A DNA stretch of 64,000 bases from Caulobacter endophyticus (GTDB lineage Bacteria; Pseudomonadota; Alphaproteobacteria; Caulobacterales; Caulobacteraceae), in assembly GCF_029543245.1 (NCBI RefSeq), contig NZ_JARQWV010000012.1, forward strand, positions 62,001 through 126,000, read 5' to 3'. A program made the translations under genes and the position numbers. Of the stretch, positions 51,206-59,634 are shown piece by piece. Position 1 is the first letter of the stretch. Every line of letters begins with the position of its first letter. The notes below the pieces were generated by a model. The model saw only the letters and a program-made list of their open reading frames with translations, was not told the DNA's origin and searched no databases.

Positions 51206-52510
51206 ATGGGCGTGCGCGCGAAGGTTTCGGTTCTGGCCCTGATGGCGGCGAGCGCCATCTCCGTCCCCGCTCTGGCCGCGCCGTCCGCGGCCAAGGTCGA
51301 GTCGGCGGCCAAGGCGGCCCAGCCCAAGGCGGTGGCCTGGCGGCGCGACGTTCACGAGCATCCCGAACTGGGCAACCAGGAGGTCCGCACCGCCGCCCTG
51401 GTGGCCAAGGAGCTGAAGGCGCTGGGTCTGGAGGTCCGCGAGGGCGTCGGCAAGACCGGCGTCGTGGGCGTGCTCAAGGGCGGCAAGCCCGGCAAGGTCG
51501 TGGCTCTGCGCGCCGACATGGACGCCCTGCCGGTGCTGGAAAAGACCGGCCTGCCGTTCGCCTCCAAGGCCACGGCGACCTGGGAAGGCAAGACCGTCCC
51601 GGTGATGCACGCCTGCGGCCACGACACCCACGTGGCCATGCTGCTGGGCGCGGCCACGGTGCTGGCCGGCATGAAGAACGACATCGCCGGCACGGTGGTC
51701 TTCATCTTCCAGCCGGCGGAGGAGGGGCCCCAGGCCGGCGACGAGGGCGGCGCCAAGCTGATGATCGCCGACGGCGCGCTCGACAACCCGAAGGTCGACG
51801 CCATCTTCGGCGTCCATATCGGCCCCGGTGACGCCCACGCCCTGAACTATCGCCCGGAAGGCTTCTACGCCGGCGCCGACCGCCTCACCATCACCGTCAA
51901 GGGCAAGCAGACCCACGGCGCGCGGCCCTGGGCGGGCATCGACATGGCCAGCATCTCGGCCGACATCGTCCAGGCCCTGAACCAGATCGCCGCCCGCCAG
52001 ATCGATGTCGGGACCTCGCCGACGGTGCTGACCATCGCCACCATCAACATGGGCGTGCGCAACAACATCATCCCCGAAGACCTGGTGATGAGCGGCACGC
52101 TGCGAACCTTCACGCCTGAGCGCAAGGCCGAGGTGATCGCCAAGACCCAGAAGGCCGTGGCCGCCATCGGCGACCGTTATGGCGCCAAGGCCGAGGCGGT
52201 GTTCACCCAGCCCTATCCGGTCACCTGGAACGACGCGGCCCTGTCGAAGTGGGTCAAGGCCTCGCTGGAAAAGGCCTCGCCCGGCAAGGTCGACGACCAG
52301 GCCGCCCTGGTCACCGGGGCCGAGGACTTTTCCCTCTACGGTCAGAAGGTGCCGGCGGTGTTCGTCCAGCTGGGCGGCCGCAAGGCCGACGTGCCGGCCG
52401 CGGGGGCGCCGGCCAATCACTCGCCCTATTTCGACATCGACGAGGCGGTGCTGGAGACGGGGGTCAAGGCCGAGGTGTTCATGGCGCTGGACTATCTGGC
52501 GAAGAAGTAA
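51206..52510 (+). CDS. Exported M20D family amidohydrolase
   Basis: This 434-residue metallohydrolase has a signal peptide ending VPALAA. The metal-binding motif HACGHDTH (135-142), PAEEGPQAGDEGG and the late DFSLYGQKVPAVFVQLG are characteristic of amidohydrolases that cleave N-acyl or hippurate-type amides. The substrate is unknown, but export to the periplasm is likely. It is divergent from the Nudix gene, with a normal ribosome site (AGGAG) before ATG 51206, and is followed by repeat copy 2. Confidence 0.9.
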   Translation: MGVRAKVSVLALMAASAISVPALAAPSAAKVESAAKAAQPKAVAWRRDVHEHPELGNQEVRTAALVAKELKALGLEVREGVGKTGVVGVLKGGKPGKVVALRADMDALPVLEKTGLPFASKATATWEGKTVPVMHACGHDTHVAMLLGAATVLAGMKNDIAGTVVFIFQPAEEGPQAGDEGGAKLMIADGALDNPKVDAIFGVHIGPGDAHALNYRPEGFYAGADRLTITVKGKQTHGARPWAGIDMASISADIVQALNQIAARQIDVGTSPTVLTIATINMGVRNNIIPEDLVMSGTLRTFTPERKAEVIAKTQKAVAAIGDRYGAKAEAVFTQPYPVTWNDAALSKWVKASLEKASPGKVDDQAALVTGAEDFSLYGQKVPAVFVQLGGRKADVPAAGAPANHSPYFDIDEAVLETGVKAEVFMALDYLAKK

Positions 52511-52519
52511 GCTCTCGTT

Positions 52520-52683
52520 CCTTCTCCCCTTGCGGGAGAAGGTGTCAGCGAAGCTGACGGATGAGGGGTCTCTCAGACCCAAAACACCGCGACGGCTGAT
52601 CAGCTGACGTGGTGTCTCAGCTCGTGCGACCCCTCACCCGACCTCCTTCGGAGGCCACCCTCTCCCGCAAGGGGAGAGGGGGT
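52520..52683. repeat. Composite palindromic intergenic repeat, copy 2
   Basis: This is the second copy of the element at 1336. Its last 60 bp are identical to the end of copy 1. The central hairpin (52584-52615) keeps its pairing although the sequence has changed: G-C in copy 1 is A-T here, and G-C is G-U. It lies between two plus-strand genes. Confidence 0.85.
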
Positions 52684-52720
52684 CTCGCAATTTCCCACAA
52701 AGCGCCTATCTAACCGCCCC

Positions 52721-53629
52721 ATGACCGACGCCGCCCCCCAGATCCTGTCCGACGACCTCGTTTCCGCCTTCCAGATCGAAGGCCTGCCCGTGCGCGGCCG
52801 CGTGGTGCGGCTGGGCGAGGCGGTCAACGAGGTGCTGACCCGCCATTCCTATCCCGAGCCCGTGGCCAACCTGCTGGGCGAGGCCTGCGCGCTGGCCGCC
52901 CTGGTCGGCTCGAGCCTGAAGTTCGAGGGCCGCCTGATCGTCCAGGCCCAGGGCGACGGCCCGGTGCGCTATGTGGTGGTCGACTACGACACCACCGGCG
53001 GCCTGCGCGGCTATTGCCGGTTCGACCCCGACGAAGTCGCGGCGGTTTCGGAAGGTTTCGCCCGTCCGGGCGCCAAGACCCTGCTGGGCGGCGGCGTGTT
53101 CATCATGACCCTCGACCAGGGCGCCGACATGGAGCGCTATCAGGGCGTCACCGCCATTGAGGGCGAGAGCCTGGCTTTGTGCGCCGAGCAGTACTTCATG
53201 CAGTCGGAACAGATCCCGACCCGCGTGCGCCTGGCCGTCGGCCAGGTCGACACGGGCGAGGGCCTGACCTGGCGCGCCGGCGGCATTCTCATTCAGACCA
53301 TCGCCGGCGACGAGACGCGCGGCGAGACCAAGGAAGCCTGGAACCACGCCCAGGCGCTGTTCGAGACCACGGGCGAGGACGAGCTGATCGACCCGACCGT
53401 GCCGACCACCACCCTGCTGTGGCGCCTGTTCAACGAGGACGGCGTGCGCCTGATCGACGAGAAGCCGCTGCGCGCCTTCTGCCGCTGCTCGGAAGAGCGG
53501 ATCGGCGTGGTGCTGCAGTCGTTCTCGCCGGAAGAGAAGGCCGAGATGATCGAGCCCGACGGCAAGATCCACGTGACCTGCGAGTACTGCTCGCGCGTCT
53601 ACGCGCTGGAGCCGGAAGGCGAGGCGTAA
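52721..53629 (+). CDS. hslO: Hsp33 redox chaperone
   Basis: Hsp33 is a cytoplasmic holdase activated by oxidation of its zinc site. The 302 residues show the N-terminal chaperone core (SDDLVSAFQIEGLPVRGRVV, LGEACALAALVG, FEGRLIVQAQGDGPVRYVVVD) and the C-terminal redox switch with C254, C256, C287 and C290 (CRC and CEYC). All four cysteines are conserved. It has no operon partners. Confidence 0.95.
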   Translation: MTDAAPQILSDDLVSAFQIEGLPVRGRVVRLGEAVNEVLTRHSYPEPVANLLGEACALAALVGSSLKFEGRLIVQAQGDGPVRYVVVDYDTTGGLRGYCRFDPDEVAAVSEGFARPGAKTLLGGGVFIMTLDQGADMERYQGVTAIEGESLALCAEQYFMQSEQIPTRVRLAVGQVDTGEGLTWRAGGILIQTIAGDETRGETKEAWNHAQALFETTGEDELIDPTVPTTTLLWRLFNEDGVRLIDEKPLRAFCRCSEERIGVVLQSFSPEEKAEMIEPDGKIHVTCEYCSRVYALEPEGEA

Positions 53630-53635
53630 GGCAGG

Positions 53636-53668
53636 AGGAGCCTCCCCCAGAGGGGGAGGTTCTCTAAG
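53636..53668. repeat. Short palindromic element after hslO
   Basis: CCTCCCCCAGAGGGGGAGG lies between convergent hslO and a small hypothetical gene. It resembles the end of the elements at 5220 and 28597 and probably acts as a terminator. Confidence 0.6.
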
Positions 53669-53690
53669 CGACTGAAGGGGGCTAGCGCAG

Positions 53691-53978
53691 CTAGTGCCGC
53701 CCTTCCGGCCGTCGGATGACGTATTCGTGCGTCAGGTCCAGATCGAGCCGCACCGAGCCGGCCGGCGGTTCGCCGCCGTCCAGGTGCGGCCGCTCGCCCA
53801 GAACCAGATAGGCCTGGGCGTTCGGTTCCACATTGTTGAAACTGATCTTCGAAGAGCCGCCGGGCGGGATCGTCCGCGCCAGGCTGACCGGCCTGCTGGG
53901 CGCCTTCTGGAACACCATGACCGTCGAGTTCTGGACGTCGTCGCTCTGGTTGATGAGGGTAAGCTCGTAATCGGCCAC
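53691..53978 (-). CDS. Small beta-rich hypothetical protein (NQS motif), paralogue 1
   Basis: This 95-residue protein has no signal peptide. Its N-terminus YELTLINQSDDVQNSTVMVF matches the pattern of the next gene upstream (YTIQIWNQSQAARSYVLFLQ): alternating hydrophobic strand, Asn-Gln-Ser, then a second strand ending in F-x-(Q/K)-x-P. The rest is predicted beta strands with a Pro/Gly-rich loop. The two genes are probably distant paralogues. I do not recognise the family or function. Confidence 0.55.
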   Translation of the reverse strand: MADYELTLINQSDDVQNSTVMVFQKAPSRPVSLARTIPPGGSSKISFNNVEPNAQAYLVLGERPHLDGGEPPAGSVRLDLDLTHEYVIRRPEGRH

Positions 53979-54072
53979 GCCGCAACCTCCCTATGTGTTC
54001 GCGGTCTGACGCCGCTAGGGGAAGTAAACGCAGAACATCGTTACTTGGCAACGGCGCCTTTCGGCGACGGCG

Positions 54073-54708
54073 TCAGCCGTAGGTCACGGAAAAGGTTCCG
54101 TCCGCGTGCTGGATGACCGTGGCAGTGGTCTGCGCCCGTCCGGCGAAGTCGATTTCGGCCGCGCCGGCGACCAGGCCGGCGTCCATCACCTCGCCTGGCG
54201 CATAGTCCCCGACGGCCACATAGTAGGTGTGGATCGGCCGGATGGTGCTGATCGTGTTCGGCAGGGCCGGAAAGGTCATGGTCGGGACCGGGATCGGCGA
54301 GGCGGCCATGCGCGCCATCCCCAGGACGTAGCCGTTGCTCGGGGTGAAGTCGGACCCCGTGACGATCGCGAAGCTCCCCGGCGGGGCCGAGCCCGGGCTG
54401 GTGACCGAGGTGAAACCGGTGGGAGAGCCGCCGCTGAAGGCGACCGTATCATGGGTCTGGGTGTTGACCAGCGCCACGCCGCCGCTGAGCGTTCGGCCGT
54501 TGGCTGGCGGCTCGCTCCAGTAGGCGTAGATGGTCTCGTCGAAGGTGATGCGGTCGAAGCCGCCGTTGGTCACGCTGGGAAAGGTCGCCCAGGCGTTGGT
54601 GTAGCCCTGCGGCGAGCCGGCCGCGGCCAGTTCGGGCTGCTGCAGAAACAGCACATAGCTCCTGGCGGCCTGGGACTGGTTCCAGATCTGGATGGTGTAG
54701 GACGTCAT
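54073..54708 (-). CDS. Beta-rich hypothetical protein (NQS motif), paralogue 2
   Basis: This 211-residue protein starts at ATG 54708, behind GGGGGGAA on the minus strand. It is rich in Thr, Ser, Gly and aromatic residues, with predicted beta strands and no signal peptide. The N-terminus resembles that of the 95-residue protein encoded 94 bp downstream. Repeated STIRPIHTYYVAVGDY-like strands suggest a beta-sandwich or immunoglobulin-like fold. Fungal and bacterial lectin-like proteins can look similar, but no clear family emerges. Confidence 0.55.
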   Translation of the reverse strand: MTSYTIQIWNQSQAARSYVLFLQQPELAAAGSPQGYTNAWATFPSVTNGGFDRITFDETIYAYWSEPPANGRTLSGGVALVNTQTHDTVAFSGGSPTGFTSVTSPGSAPPGSFAIVTGSDFTPSNGYVLGMARMAASPIPVPTMTFPALPNTISTIRPIHTYYVAVGDYAPGEVMDAGLVAGAAEIDFAGRAQTTATVIQHADGTFSVTYG

Positions 54709-54784
54709 CGCTCGGTTCCCCCCGGGGTTCACGAACGATGACGTACTATCTCAAGGTTGCGTTTTCGGAAACGCGATCCTTGCG

Positions 54785-55249
54785 TCAGTTCACCCGCCGG
54801 GAGGCGCCCGGCAGGTGCAGCGAGAACTCGGGAATGTGCGCGTCGAACGCTTCGCCGGCCTCGGTCACCATCTGGTAGCGGCCGACCATCGTGCCCGACG
54901 ACGTCGGCAGCGGGCAGTTGGAGACGTAGCGGAAGGCCTCGCGCGGCCGCAGTTCCGGCTGCTCGCCGACCACGCCCGAGCCCTCGACCTCGTTGCTGCG
55001 GTTCATCGCGTCTGTGACCTTCCACCAGCGCGCGACCAGATGGACGGTCTCGACGCCGTGGTTCTCGATCTCGACGGTGTAGGCCCACAGGTAGAGGCTC
55101 TGCTCGGGCGAGGACTCCTCGGGCAGGTAGCAGGGCGCGACCCGCACGACGATGTCGCGCGTGCGGGCTTCATAGATGCCGGTATCGGGGCCGCGGCGCC
55201 GACGGATCCGCTTCAGCGGCGGGCTGGACTCACGCCTGGTCGAGCGCAC
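54785..55249 (-). CDS. apaG: ApaG (Co2+/Mg2+ efflux-associated protein)
   Basis: ApaG is a small immunoglobulin-like protein tied to Co2+/Mg2+ resistance and nucleotide metabolism. The core (YEARTRDIVVRVAPCYLPEE, LYLWAYTVEIENHG, NEVEGSGVVGEQPELRPREAF) is standard. The 154 residues include a 25-residue basic N-terminal extension (RRESSPPLKRIRRRRG), longer than in E. coli. Only a GTG at 55249 can start it, and that overlaps the metZ 3' end by 20 bp. The tight overlap suggests co-translation with metZ. Confidence 0.85.
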   Translation of the reverse strand: MRSTRRESSPPLKRIRRRRGPDTGIYEARTRDIVVRVAPCYLPEESSPEQSLYLWAYTVEIENHGVETVHLVARWWKVTDAMNRSNEVEGSGVVGEQPELRPREAFRYVSNCPLPTSSGTMVGRYQMVTEAGEAFDAHIPEFSLHLPGASRRVN

Positions 55250-56450
55250 GGGTCACGTCTCGCGTCAGGTCGGACAGGCTTTCCAGGCCCACGGACAGGC
55301 GCACGCCGCCTTCGGTCACGCCCAGCAGCGGGCGCATTTCCTCGGGCACCGAGCGGTGCGTCGTGGTCGGCGGGTGGGTGGCCATCGACTTGGCGTCGCC
55401 CAGATTGTTGGAGATGTCGACGATCTCCAGCGCGTTCAGGAACTTGAAGGCCGCCTCGCGCGAGCCGAGGTCCAGGGCGATCACCGTGCCGGCGCCGGTC
55501 ATCTGCTTCTTGGCCACTTCGTAGCCAGGGTGATCGGTGCGGAACGGGTAGAGCACCCGCGTCACCTTCTTGTGCTCGGCCATGACATCGGCCAGGGCGG
55601 CGGCGGTGTCGGTCTGGCGGCGCACGCGCAGGTCCAGCGTCTCCAGGCCCTTGAGCATGACCCAGGCGTTGAACGGCGACAGCGATGGGCCGGTGTGGCG
55701 CATGCTGTCGCGGTAGAATTCCTCGTTGATGGCCTCGGTGGTCAGGATCGCCCCGCCCAGCACGCGGCCCTGGCCGTCGATGTGCTTGGTGGCCGAATAG
55801 ACGACGACGTCGGCGCCCAGCTCCAGCGGCTGCTGGAAGATCGGGGTGGCGAACACGTTATCGACGATGACCTTGGCGCCGACGGCGTGGGCCAGCTTCG
55901 ACACCGCGGCGATGTCGGTGATCTCCAGCACCGGGTTCGAGGGGGTCTCGATCAGCACGGCCTTGGTGTTGGACTTGATCGCCGCTTCCCAGGCCGAAAG
56001 GTCGGTGGCGTCGACGAAGGTGGTCTCGACGCCGAAGCGCGGCAGCCATTCGGCGATCAGCCAGCGGCACGAGCCGAAGAGGGCGTTGCCGGCCACCACG
56101 TGATCGCCCGCGCGCACCAGGCCCATCAGCGCCGAGTGGACGGCGGCCATGCCCGTGGCCGTGGCGCGGCAGACCTCGGCGCCTTCCAGCAGCGCAAGGC
56201 GGTCCTCGAACATCTTCACGGTCGGGTTGTTGAAGCGCGAATAGACGAAGCCCGGATCCTCGCCCGAGAACCGGCGATCGGCGCCCTCGGCGCTGTCGTA
56301 GGTGAAGCCCTGGGTCAGGTAGAGCGCCTCGGCGGTCTCCATGAACGGCGAACGGGCGAGACCTCCACGGATCAGCTTGGTGGCGACGTCCCAGTTCTTC
56401 GGATCTTCGGACACGGCTTCCTCGACGCAGTAGTCACAAGTTGGCGGCAT
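55230..56450 (-). CDS. metZ: O-succinylhomoserine sulfhydrylase
   Basis: This Cys/Met-metabolism PLP enzyme makes homocysteine from O-succinylhomoserine and sulfide. From 56450 it has 406 residues, with the PLP-lysine segment YSATKHIDGQGRVLGG and the YSRFNNPTV substrate segment. The start is unsure: ATG 56450 has no ribosome site, whereas a GTG at 56415 (protein opening SEDPKNWDVATKLI) has GAGGAA too close. No SAM-II riboswitch was found upstream. It overlaps apaG downstream. Confidence 0.92.
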   Translation of the reverse strand: MPPTCDYCVEEAVSEDPKNWDVATKLIRGGLARSPFMETAEALYLTQGFTYDSAEGADRRFSGEDPGFVYSRFNNPTVKMFEDRLALLEGAEVCRATATGMAAVHSALMGLVRAGDHVVAGNALFGSCRWLIAEWLPRFGVETTFVDATDLSAWEAAIKSNTKAVLIETPSNPVLEITDIAAVSKLAHAVGAKVIVDNVFATPIFQQPLELGADVVVYSATKHIDGQGRVLGGAILTTEAINEEFYRDSMRHTGPSLSPFNAWVMLKGLETLDLRVRRQTDTAAALADVMAEHKKVTRVLYPFRTDHPGYEVAKKQMTGAGTVIALDLGSREAAFKFLNALEIVDISNNLGDAKSMATHPPTTTHRSVPEEMRPLLGVTEGGVRLSVGLESLSDLTRDVTRALDQA

Positions 56451-56572
56451 AAGGGGTTTGGCGGCCCCCAGGGTCAAGCGCCGAGGGTCTTATTTCAACA
56501 TCAGAATGCCTGGAGGCGAACGACGCGCGCGCAGCCTTGCCTTAGGCGCGAGGTTTAGAGAGTGTGCCGCCG

Positions 56573-57601
56573 ATGACCGACGCCCACGCCGCAGGGATTC
56601 TGCCCTGCCAGACCATCGAGTCCCTGATCGCCCAGGAGGCGATCACCTCGCAGACCCCGTTCGACCGCGACCAGGTTCAGCCGGCCAGCCTCGACCTGCG
56701 CCTGGGCGTGCGCTGCTGGCGCGTGCGGGCCTCGTTCCTGCCGGGCGTCTCGCGCCGCGTGCCTGACCGCCTCAAGGACGTGGCCATGCACGAGCTGGAC
56801 CTGAGCAAGGGCGCGGTGCTGGAGAAGGGCTGCGTCTACATCGCCGAGATCCAGGAGCGCCTGGCGCTGCCGGCCAATGTCGCCGCGCGCGGCAATCCCA
56901 AGAGCTCCACGGGCCGGGTCGACGTCTTTGTCCGCCTGCTGAGCGACCACTCCAAGGCCTTCGACGACATCGAGGCCGGCTATGAGGGGCCGCTCTATAT
57001 CGAGATCGCGCCGCAGACCTTCTCGGTGCTGGTCCGCGCCGGCACGCGCCTGAACCAGCTGCGCCTCAAGCGCGGCGATCCGGTGAAGCTGGCCATCCGC
57101 AGTGTCGGCGTCGACCTGACGCCCGGCCAGAGCGGCATCGTGGGCTTCCGCGGCCGTCGCCACGCCGGCGTCGTCGATCTCGACCACGAGGACGGCCACG
57201 ACCCGCGCGACTTCTGGGAGCCGCTGGAAACCCGCCACGGCGAGCTGCTGCTCGATCCGGGCGAGTTTTACATCCTGGCTTCCAAGGACGACGTCGAGAT
57301 CCCGGTCATGGAAGCGGCCGAGATGACCCCGATCGATCCGTCGGTGGGCGAGTTCCGCGTCCACTACGCCGGCTTCTTCGACCCGGGCTTCGGCACCGAG
57401 GAGGCCGGCGCCGTCGGCTCCAAGGGCGTGCTCGAGGTGCGCAGCCACGAGACGCCGTTCCTGCTGGAAGACGGCCAGACCGTGGCTCGCCTGGTCTATG
57501 AGCCCCTGACCGAGCGGCCCGCGCGCCTCTATGGCGAGGGCGGTTCGCACTACCAGAGGCAGGGGCTGAAGCTTTCCAAGCACTTCAAGCCGTGGCGTTA
57601 G
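56573..57601 (+). CDS. dcd: Double-length dCTP deaminase
   Basis: This dCTP deaminase/dUTPase-superfamily protein has 342 residues from ATG 56573, about twice the 190-residue E. coli enzyme. The first half carries QPASLDLRLG and PLYIEIAPQTFSVLVRAGTRLNQLRL; the second repeats the fold with PGEFYILASKDDVEIP, HYAGFFDPGFG and ETPFLLEDGQTVARL. Such tandem forms are typical of alphaproteobacteria. It makes dUTP for thymidylate synthesis. It is unclear whether both halves are catalytic. An in-frame GTG at 56564 is an alternative start. Confidence 0.9.
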   Translation: MTDAHAAGILPCQTIESLIAQEAITSQTPFDRDQVQPASLDLRLGVRCWRVRASFLPGVSRRVPDRLKDVAMHELDLSKGAVLEKGCVYIAEIQERLALPANVAARGNPKSSTGRVDVFVRLLSDHSKAFDDIEAGYEGPLYIEIAPQTFSVLVRAGTRLNQLRLKRGDPVKLAIRSVGVDLTPGQSGIVGFRGRRHAGVVDLDHEDGHDPRDFWEPLETRHGELLLDPGEFYILASKDDVEIPVMEAAEMTPIDPSVGEFRVHYAGFFDPGFGTEEAGAVGSKGVLEVRSHETPFLLEDGQTVARLVYEPLTERPARLYGEGGSHYQRQGLKLSKHFKPWR

Positions 57602-57676
57602 GCCGCGGCGCTTAGCGCTCGCCTGGTTAACCCGCTCTCGCCTAGCGTGGTCCCCGTGTTTTAGTCGGGGACGCGT

Positions 57677-58552
57677 ATGGTTCTGGCCTGGATCAGGGGC
57701 GCTGCGGCGGCGCTCGTTGCGCTGGCGGGTCTGTCGGGCGCGGCTCATGCCGCCCCTGCCATGTGGGAGGTTAGCGACGGCGACTCCCGCATCTACCTGT
57801 TCGGCTCGATGCACGTGCTGTCGCCGGACGTGCGCTGGCGCACCCCGGTGTTCGACCGCGCCTATGCCCGCGCCGACAAGCTGTGGTTCGAGACCCGCGT
57901 CGACGCCGATCCCGCCGCCGTGAAAGCCCTGGTCGACCGCTACGGCGTCGATCTCGACCGTTCGCTGACCGAGAAACTGCCGCCGCGCACCGTGGCCAGC
58001 CTGCGCGCGGCGCTCGACAGCCGCGGCGCCAGCCTCGACCGCGTCGACCGCCTGCGGCCCTGGGCGGCGGCGATGATGCTGTCGGTGCTGCCGATGGCGC
58101 AGGCTGGCGGCTCGGTGGAGGACGGCGCCGACGCAAGCGTCACCCGCCAGGCCGTGCGCGCCGAAAAGCCGGTCCTGGCCTTCGAGAGCTTCGAGCAGCA
58201 GCTGCGCCTGTTCGCCGACCTGCCCGAGACCGTCGAGGTGCAGTACCTCGACGATGTCGCCGCCGAGCAGATGGCCCCGCCGCGCAGGGGTGTCGACTTG
58301 CAGCAGGCCTGGCTGAAGGGTGACGTCGACCGCCTGGGCGCTGTGCTGGTCGAGGGCATGCGCCGCGACCGGCCCGAGCTTTACGAGGCGCTGCTCAAGC
58401 GACGCAACCTGGCTTGGGCGCAGGTTCTGGACCGCGAGATGGCCGGCTCGGGCGTCGAGCTGGTCACGGTCGGTGCCCTACACATGGCCGGGCCCGACGG
58501 CCTGCCGGCCCTGATGAAGGCGCGCGGCTATCGCGTGCGGCGGGTGCAGTAA
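57677..58552 (+). CDS. TraB/GumN family protein, paralogue 1
   Basis: This exported TraB/GumN-domain protein (291 residues) has a signal peptide ending GAAHAAP. The metalloprotease-like family motif SRIYLFGSMHVLSP sits near residue 45, and the C-terminal GVELVTVGALHMAGPDGLPALMKARGYRVRRVQ closes the family. The conserved GSMH and GALHMAGP elements match the Tiki/TraB hydrolase fold, in which His and Glu residues bind metal. A second copy lies at 61364. The substrate is unknown. Confidence 0.88.
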   Translation: MVLAWIRGAAAALVALAGLSGAAHAAPAMWEVSDGDSRIYLFGSMHVLSPDVRWRTPVFDRAYARADKLWFETRVDADPAAVKALVDRYGVDLDRSLTEKLPPRTVASLRAALDSRGASLDRVDRLRPWAAAMMLSVLPMAQAGGSVEDGADASVTRQAVRAEKPVLAFESFEQQLRLFADLPETVEVQYLDDVAAEQMAPPRRGVDLQQAWLKGDVDRLGAVLVEGMRRDRPELYEALLKRRNLAWAQVLDREMAGSGVELVTVGALHMAGPDGLPALMKARGYRVRRVQ

Positions 58553-58579
58553 CCGCGCGAACCGGTGCATGGTCGGACT

Positions 58580-59464
58580 ATGACCGCGCCCGATCCCGCC
58601 TGGCTGCCTGACTTCATCCGCGACGAGCGCCTGGACGCCGGCTTCGCCGAGACCTTCCATGTCCTGCATCGGCCCCTGGCCGAGCGGTTGATCGCCGCGG
58701 CGCGGGCGCATGGCCGGCCGGGCTTCGTCGCCGGCCTGTCGGGGCCGCAGGGGGCGGGCAAGTCGACCCTGATGGCGGTGGTCGCGCGCCTTCTGGCCGA
58801 CGAGGGGCTGAAGGTGGCCGTGCTGTCGCTGGACGACCTCTATCTGACCCGGTCCCAGCGCCAGGCCCTGGCCCGCGACGTCCACCCGCTGCTGGCCACG
58901 CGCGGACCGCCTGGCACGCACGACGTGGGCCTTGGACTGTCGCTGCTCGACGACCTGGCGGGGGAGGGCGCGATCGCCTTGCCGCGCTTCGACAAGGCCG
59001 CCGATGATCGGGCTCCGCGCGAGGCCTGGCCGGTGTTCGACGCTCCGGCCGACGTGGTGCTGCTGGAGGGCTGGTGCCTGGGCGCGCGGCCGCAAGGGGC
59101 GGCGGCGCTCGCCAAGCCCGTCAACGCCCTCGAGCGCGACGAGGACAAAAGCGGCGCCTGGCGCGGCTACATCGACGCGGCCCTGGCCGGTCCGTACCGC
59201 GAGCTCTTCGGCCGGATCGACTGGCTGGCCGTGCTGACCGCGCCCGACTTCGCCACCGTGCGGGCGTGGCGCCGGCAGCAGGAGGCCAAGCTTCAGGTCC
59301 GAATCGCCGCGCTTGGCGAGCGCGGCGGCCTCGATCCGGCGGTGCTGGAGCGCTTCCTCGACCACTACGAGCGGCTGACCGCGTGGTGCGCTGAGGACCT
59401 TCCAAGGCGGGCCGACCTGCATGTGGCGCTGGATGCGGCGAGGCGACCGCTTACGCCGCCCTGA
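58580..59464 (+). CDS. P-loop kinase of the D-glycerate 3-kinase type
   Basis: This 294-residue cytoplasmic kinase has Walker A SGPQGAGKST (54-63) and VAVLSLDDLYLTRSQR, resembling plant-type D-glycerate 3-kinases (GLYK) and phosphoribulokinase/uridine kinase relatives. ADVVLLEGWCLGARP is the Walker B region. A role in glycerate phosphorylation is plausible but unproven. The ATG at 58580 lacks a clear ribosome site. It lies 27 bp after the TraB/GumN gene. Confidence 0.85.
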   Translation: MTAPDPAWLPDFIRDERLDAGFAETFHVLHRPLAERLIAAARAHGRPGFVAGLSGPQGAGKSTLMAVVARLLADEGLKVAVLSLDDLYLTRSQRQALARDVHPLLATRGPPGTHDVGLGLSLLDDLAGEGAIALPRFDKAADDRAPREAWPVFDAPADVVLLEGWCLGARPQGAAALAKPVNALERDEDKSGAWRGYIDAALAGPYRELFGRIDWLAVLTAPDFATVRAWRRQQEAKLQVRIAALGERGGLDPAVLERFLDHYERLTAWCAEDLPRRADLHVALDAARRPLTPP

Positions 59465-59485
59465 GTCGCGCAAAGCGCAAGTCGC

Positions 59486-59497
59486 TGAACATGTTCA
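59486..59497. promoter_or_regulatory. Perfect 12-bp palindrome TGAACATGTTCA
   Basis: It lies 22 bp past the kinase stop, in the 170-bp gap before the gene at 59635. Its core GAAC-N2-GTTC is palindromic and could be an operator. Its distance to the alphaproteobacterial LexA motif (N7) is wrong. Confidence 0.3.
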
Positions 59498-59634
59498 AGC
59501 TGTCGCGCGGCATGGCGTCGCACTACATATGGTGTCGGCTGCGTTAATCGTCACCAAGGGCTAGTGTCCGGTTATTGCGATTACACGCAGATTCGGCTTC
59601 CGGATCCGCGCCGCGTCGACGGGAGCCCAGCGTC

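Noticed and set aside
56451..56570. Possible SAM-II riboswitch upstream of metZ
   Set aside because: SAM-II elements precede metA/metZ-type genes in alphaproteobacteria, so I looked for the conserved GAUUUR and GCUAAA segments on the minus strand. They are not there; only a loosely similar GATGTTGAAATAAG was seen.
59486..59544. Tiny frame starting at ATG 59491 in the gap after the kinase
   Set aside because: It would encode about 18 residues with no ribosome site and lies over the palindrome.
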